64,000 bases of DNA from Hypomesus transpacificus (taxonomy: Eukaryota > Chordata > Actinopteri > Osmeriformes > Osmeridae): the NCBI RefSeq assembly GCF_021917145.1, contig NC_061066.1:558001-622000 (forward strand), given 5' to 3'. How positions within the stretch are numbered: position 1 is the first letter of the stretch; each line of letters starts with the position of its first letter. Below the pieces are notes generated by a model that searched no databases, was not told the origin of the DNA, and was given only the letters and a program-made list of their open reading frames with translations. This document shows positions 60,788 through 64,000 of the stretch, in pieces. The translations under genes and the position numbers were made by a program.

Positions 60788-61140
60788 ATTCCACCCTGAT
60801 ATGAGAACCAGAAGCCTTTTGTTCCCCTCTATGAACCCCCAACACAAGAACAATGTCCTCCACTGCCATAAACCTGCCCAGACATCCAGCAAACTCCCAG
60901 GTCTGACCACATCCTCTCCACTGGGCAAGATAAGAGTAGATGGACTGCTACACTGCATTGACACTTTCTGAGAAAAACATTTTTCTTTGGCTTTGACTCT
61001 CAACGTCATGGATGCATTGTAGACTTTTTGGTCTGTCATAAAATAATGAACATGGTTTAGTTCTTTTTTTGTCATATATTTGACCAATTAATTGTTTTGC
61101 AGCTAAAAGAATAATAGTACAACACAATTGTTTGGACATT

Positions 61141-61146
61141 TTTATT
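61141..61146 (-). terminator. spic: spic polyadenylation signal (AATAAA on minus)
   Basis: TTTATT on the plus strand, about 295 nt past the spic stop, leaving roughly 0.35 kb before the TATA box of the next gene. Confidence 0.6.
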
Positions 61147-61438
61147 GAAATGTAAATTGCAGAAATACTGTAATTATTAGCTATAAAAAAAATAAAAAAA
61201 ACATTTCGCTTTTTACTGTATCTACACACATTGCTTATGACTGGTCCACAACTCTTCTAGATGAAGGTAAGTATGAGTGGACTGGATGTTAAACATTTTC
61301 ACAGTAAATCATTTGCATTACCATGACTTCCAAGACAATTACTCAGGGTGAGCAGGCCAACATTAGGCACCCATAAAAAGATCAAATTGTTAGTTTACAA
61401 AGTGTCTCAAGTGTTTTTGTCTCCACAGTGCTTGAGGC

Positions 61439-63082
61439 TTACACCTTGGTGACACTGCGTGACAAGAAGCCAGTGCCTAGATCACAGTCTACCTGGTGGG
61501 GGAAGTGTCCGTACCCGCTCGGCCACTCAGGTGCTACAGAACCGGGATAGTAGCCCTGCTCAAGTGGGGCATGTTGCTGCTGGTGGTGGTGGTGGTAATG
61601 GAGGTGCATGTCTCGTCCAATGTGCCCAGAGGGATGTCCAGGGGTGTGTGTGTTTCCAAGCCTTTGGAGGATCATAGGATTGAACTGGTAAGTGAGTTTG
61701 CGCCGCACTTTCACAATCTCGCCAGTGCGACTATAGTTGCGTAGTGCCCGTGCCATCTTCTGATAGGTCATGGTCTTGCGGTTACCCTTGCGCTGTCCCC
61801 AGCACTCTGCTAGCTTCTCCTTGTTCTTGGAGATGAAGTGGAAGGTTCCACTGCCATGATCGGTCCACTGGATGGAGTCCACCATGTTGGTGTCATGAAG
61901 TGCTTCATGTAGGTATTCATAAAGACGGAGCTTTTTACGACCTGGTGAAGTGTGGATCTGAGCTTATTATTAATGTAAACATACTGTAGATACTGTACAT
62001 GAAAATAAACGGAAAATTCTGCATCATTTCAGTTAGATTTAAAGTGTTTTTTGCACAAATTGTTAAGAGGGATGAAGATAACCTGCTTACCTTTCCCAGT
62101 TCTCAGTGGGGGCAAGATGGAGTACATCTGTGCAGACTCCACCATCACAGAGGGACTCAGCGAAACATCGGGGACTACGTGAGTCAGATGGTTCACATCC
62201 ATGTGATACTGTAGGACACACACACTTTAATTTAAACAGCATTGCACACTTCACAAGTGGTCACATTTTTTGAAGTGTGCACCTTTTCTCAATACTTACA
62301 GTTGTCTGATACCAGTCATAATGTAAGTCAGAGGAATGTGTGATTGGGTATTCGGTGATACTCTGACGAACAGTAGACTGTGACGCCTCGTAGTACTTAA
62401 ACTCTAAATAGAAAGAAATATTTCGCTTAAGTTTGTCATTTGTAATTTAAAGATCAAATTACATTTAGTGTACGCTATACTGTGTACTGTATAACACAAA
62501 TAATATACCATTGAGTATGGTAATTCAGGTTTCAATTACGCATCCCTAAATCAGATGATAAATTATTGTGTGCGTATAATAATATAATATTAATAGTGAT
62601 TGTTATGTTTTATTTGATCTAGTCTTAATTTATTCAGGAAAAATGTGTTTGTTTTTCCAATGAAGACCAAAGAACAGCTACAAAATTACATAGAAAATAC
62701 TGTATTAAATGTATGTGTAAATGTACCTGGATCATCATATGGATTGCTGGAGTGCCTTTGAATCACATCAATTGCATCCTGGAAGTGTTGGTTGATGTCG
62801 TTGTCCAAGGAGCTCTAGAAGTGCATAATAGTTTGAATGTAAGTGAATGAACTTAAATGTACTTAATTTCAGAAAATACCATACAGTACAGTGGGTGTAA
62901 GTACCTTACATAAATGTTTTTTATTCTATTTGCCGATACGAATAATTGCGAAAATATGCACACATATTGAAGTTATATTCTTGTGGTGAAAATAAGATGT
63001 ATTATTCTTCTAAGAAATCAACATGCTTCATTAAACTTCATATCGTAAAAATCGTATCCGCACAACTCACCATCTTATGCAT
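61439..63082 (-). CDS. spic: Spi-C ETS transcription factor, complete, 5 exons
   Basis: Spi-C is a PU.1-related ETS factor; in mammals it drives red-pulp and iron-recycling macrophage fates. Minus-strand exons: 63082-63071, 62814-62727, 62403-62300, 62208-62091, 61941-61439; phases agree, 274 aa. The first exon encodes only MHKM. Exon 2 ([20 protein letters not shown]) matches the SPIC N-terminal block (FEDAFEVLRQHS in human). The ETS domain starts at about residue 108 ([20 protein letters not shown]), then [55 protein letters not shown] and LTYQFNP. The C-terminal tail has an [12 protein letters not shown] stretch and is longer than in human SPIC. Position next to mybpc1 matches the human SPIC locus. 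The frame stays open upstream of the ATG, but a TATA box at about 63182-63190 puts initiation between, so ATG 63082 is preferred. Confidence 0.92.
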
Positions 63083-63154
63083 CACAATGCCTGTGAAGGC
63101 TTTTGCTAACCGGCTTTGGATTTGATGCACTTGCACCTGAGAACGGGGGCTGTT

Positions 63155-63190
63155 TAGTGCAGGTGTGCAGTACCTGGACAGGTATATATA
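63155..63190 (-). promoter_or_regulatory. spic: spic TATA promoter
   Basis: CTATATATAC on the minus strand at about 63181-63190, 25-30 bp above an expected start near 63155 and about 100 bp before the ATG. Confidence 0.6.
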
Positions 63191-63199
63191 GAGCAACCC

Positions 63200-64000
63200 A
63201 CCAATATTCACCGTTTGGACAAACAATTGGATTGTCAGATAAAGGTTGGTTGTTTTAAATATGTCAACGTCACCTCTACAGTCAATGTTGAGGAAACACT
63301 TCTCTTTTTGGAAGAAGAGATTAGGTAGACCATCCCTCTCAAATTTTTGGGAGGGGAAAAAAACTCACATCCAGGAATATTATTTACCAGTCTTCATATT
63401 TGCATCTCTGGTAGATAATCATCTTGTGCACCGAGCAATGGTTGAAATCTGAGCCTGACGATTTCTAGAGATACTGTATTTTCCATATCAATTACATTAC
63501 TTTACATCTGCATGTACCTGCTTAGCCCACAGTTAAGCCAGCAACTATAAATTGCTAGTTTTCAGATTTATGTCATATTTAATGTCAGATAAATGTAATA
63601 TTTCTTCCATTTTATAATTTCAATTTTTCCTGCCCAGTTTTTGAGAGTATGCACATGTTGCATTTAGTGTGTCTTTAGCCATTAGGAAGGTTCATGTCTC
63701 ATTGGGACCATTGTTACGTAGATGTTTGTTGTCCGCCATACAAACTCCTCCCCCATCAAATAAGCATAGCCTTTTTGAGAAGTTCTTTTATTGCATGCTG
63801 CCTACATAGTTTTAAATATCAACTGACTGGCTCTTGAAGTTCCCCTTTCACGTGTTTGTGAATGCCACAGGGGTCATGGATGGATGGATTGATCATATCA
63901 TGAACACAATTAAATAAAGATGCACAGATTTCATAAAGTTTTAATGATAAATTGTTGTGTAAAACAATGGAATAACTGTTAAAGCAAAGTGTTGAGTAAC
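63200..64000. other. Upstream flank of spic, no gene seen
   Basis: AT-rich sequence to the window end. One 68-codon open frame on the plus strand (63246-63452) has no family resemblance and no splice context, so it is not called. Confidence 0.6.

Noticed and set aside
63083-63226. Upstream in-frame extension of spic exon 1
   Set aside because: The frame is open, but the TATA box at about 63182-63190 places transcription start below most of it, and the extension has no ETS-family similarity.

Overview
The window is vertebrate nuclear DNA from a ray-finned (teleost) fish. Genes are split by GT-AG introns, introns carry tRNA-derived SINEs and LINE tails, and the gene order matches the IGF1-WASHC3-DRAM1-GNPTAB-CHPT1-MYBPC1-SPIC block of human chromosome 12q23. 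The igf1 first exon encodes the fish-type signal peptide start (MSSGH...WHLCDVFK). I cannot name the species from sequence alone. All exon models below were read by hand from splice sites, reading phase and family resemblance.

Layout, left to right: igf1 exon 1 (minus; the rest lies beyond the left edge); about 3.9 kb of intergenic DNA with no recognisable gene; washc3 (plus, 7 exons, 207 aa); dram1 (minus, 7 exons, 239 aa), tail-to-tail with washc3; gnptab (plus, 21 exons, 1285 aa), head-to-head with dram1 across about 0.6 kb; chpt1 (minus, 8 exons, 382 aa), tail-to-tail with gnptab so closely that the two 3' ends probably overlap; mybpc1 (minus, 33 coding exons, 1297 aa), filling about 24 kb; then two tandem Spi-subfamily ETS genes on the minus strand, a diverged paralogue (about 245 aa) and spic (274 aa).

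The genes do not form one pathway. Three concern endomembranes and lysosomes: washc3 (WASH complex, endosomal actin), dram1 (lysosomal membrane protein, autophagy) and gnptab (mannose-6-phosphate tagging of lysosomal enzymes). The dram1/gnptab pair shares a short divergent promoter with a CLEAR-like E-box. chpt1 makes phosphatidylcholine, mybpc1 is a slow-muscle sarcomere protein, and the ETS pair are probable haematopoietic transcription factors.

The most unusual structures are: (i) a 37-bp insert of telomere repeats in inverted orientation, flanked by perfect 57-bp direct repeats, in the chpt1 3' UTR; (ii) a 138-bp foldback element in a gnptab intron; (iii) eight consecutive frame-preserving phase 1-1 cassette exons building a long variable mybpc1 N-terminus; (iv) the tandem ETS pair; (v) overlapping gnptab/chpt1 3' ends with sycp3 absent from between them; (vi) igf1 and washc3 on opposite strands, unlike human. 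No bacterial-type system, CRISPR array or viral gene was seen.
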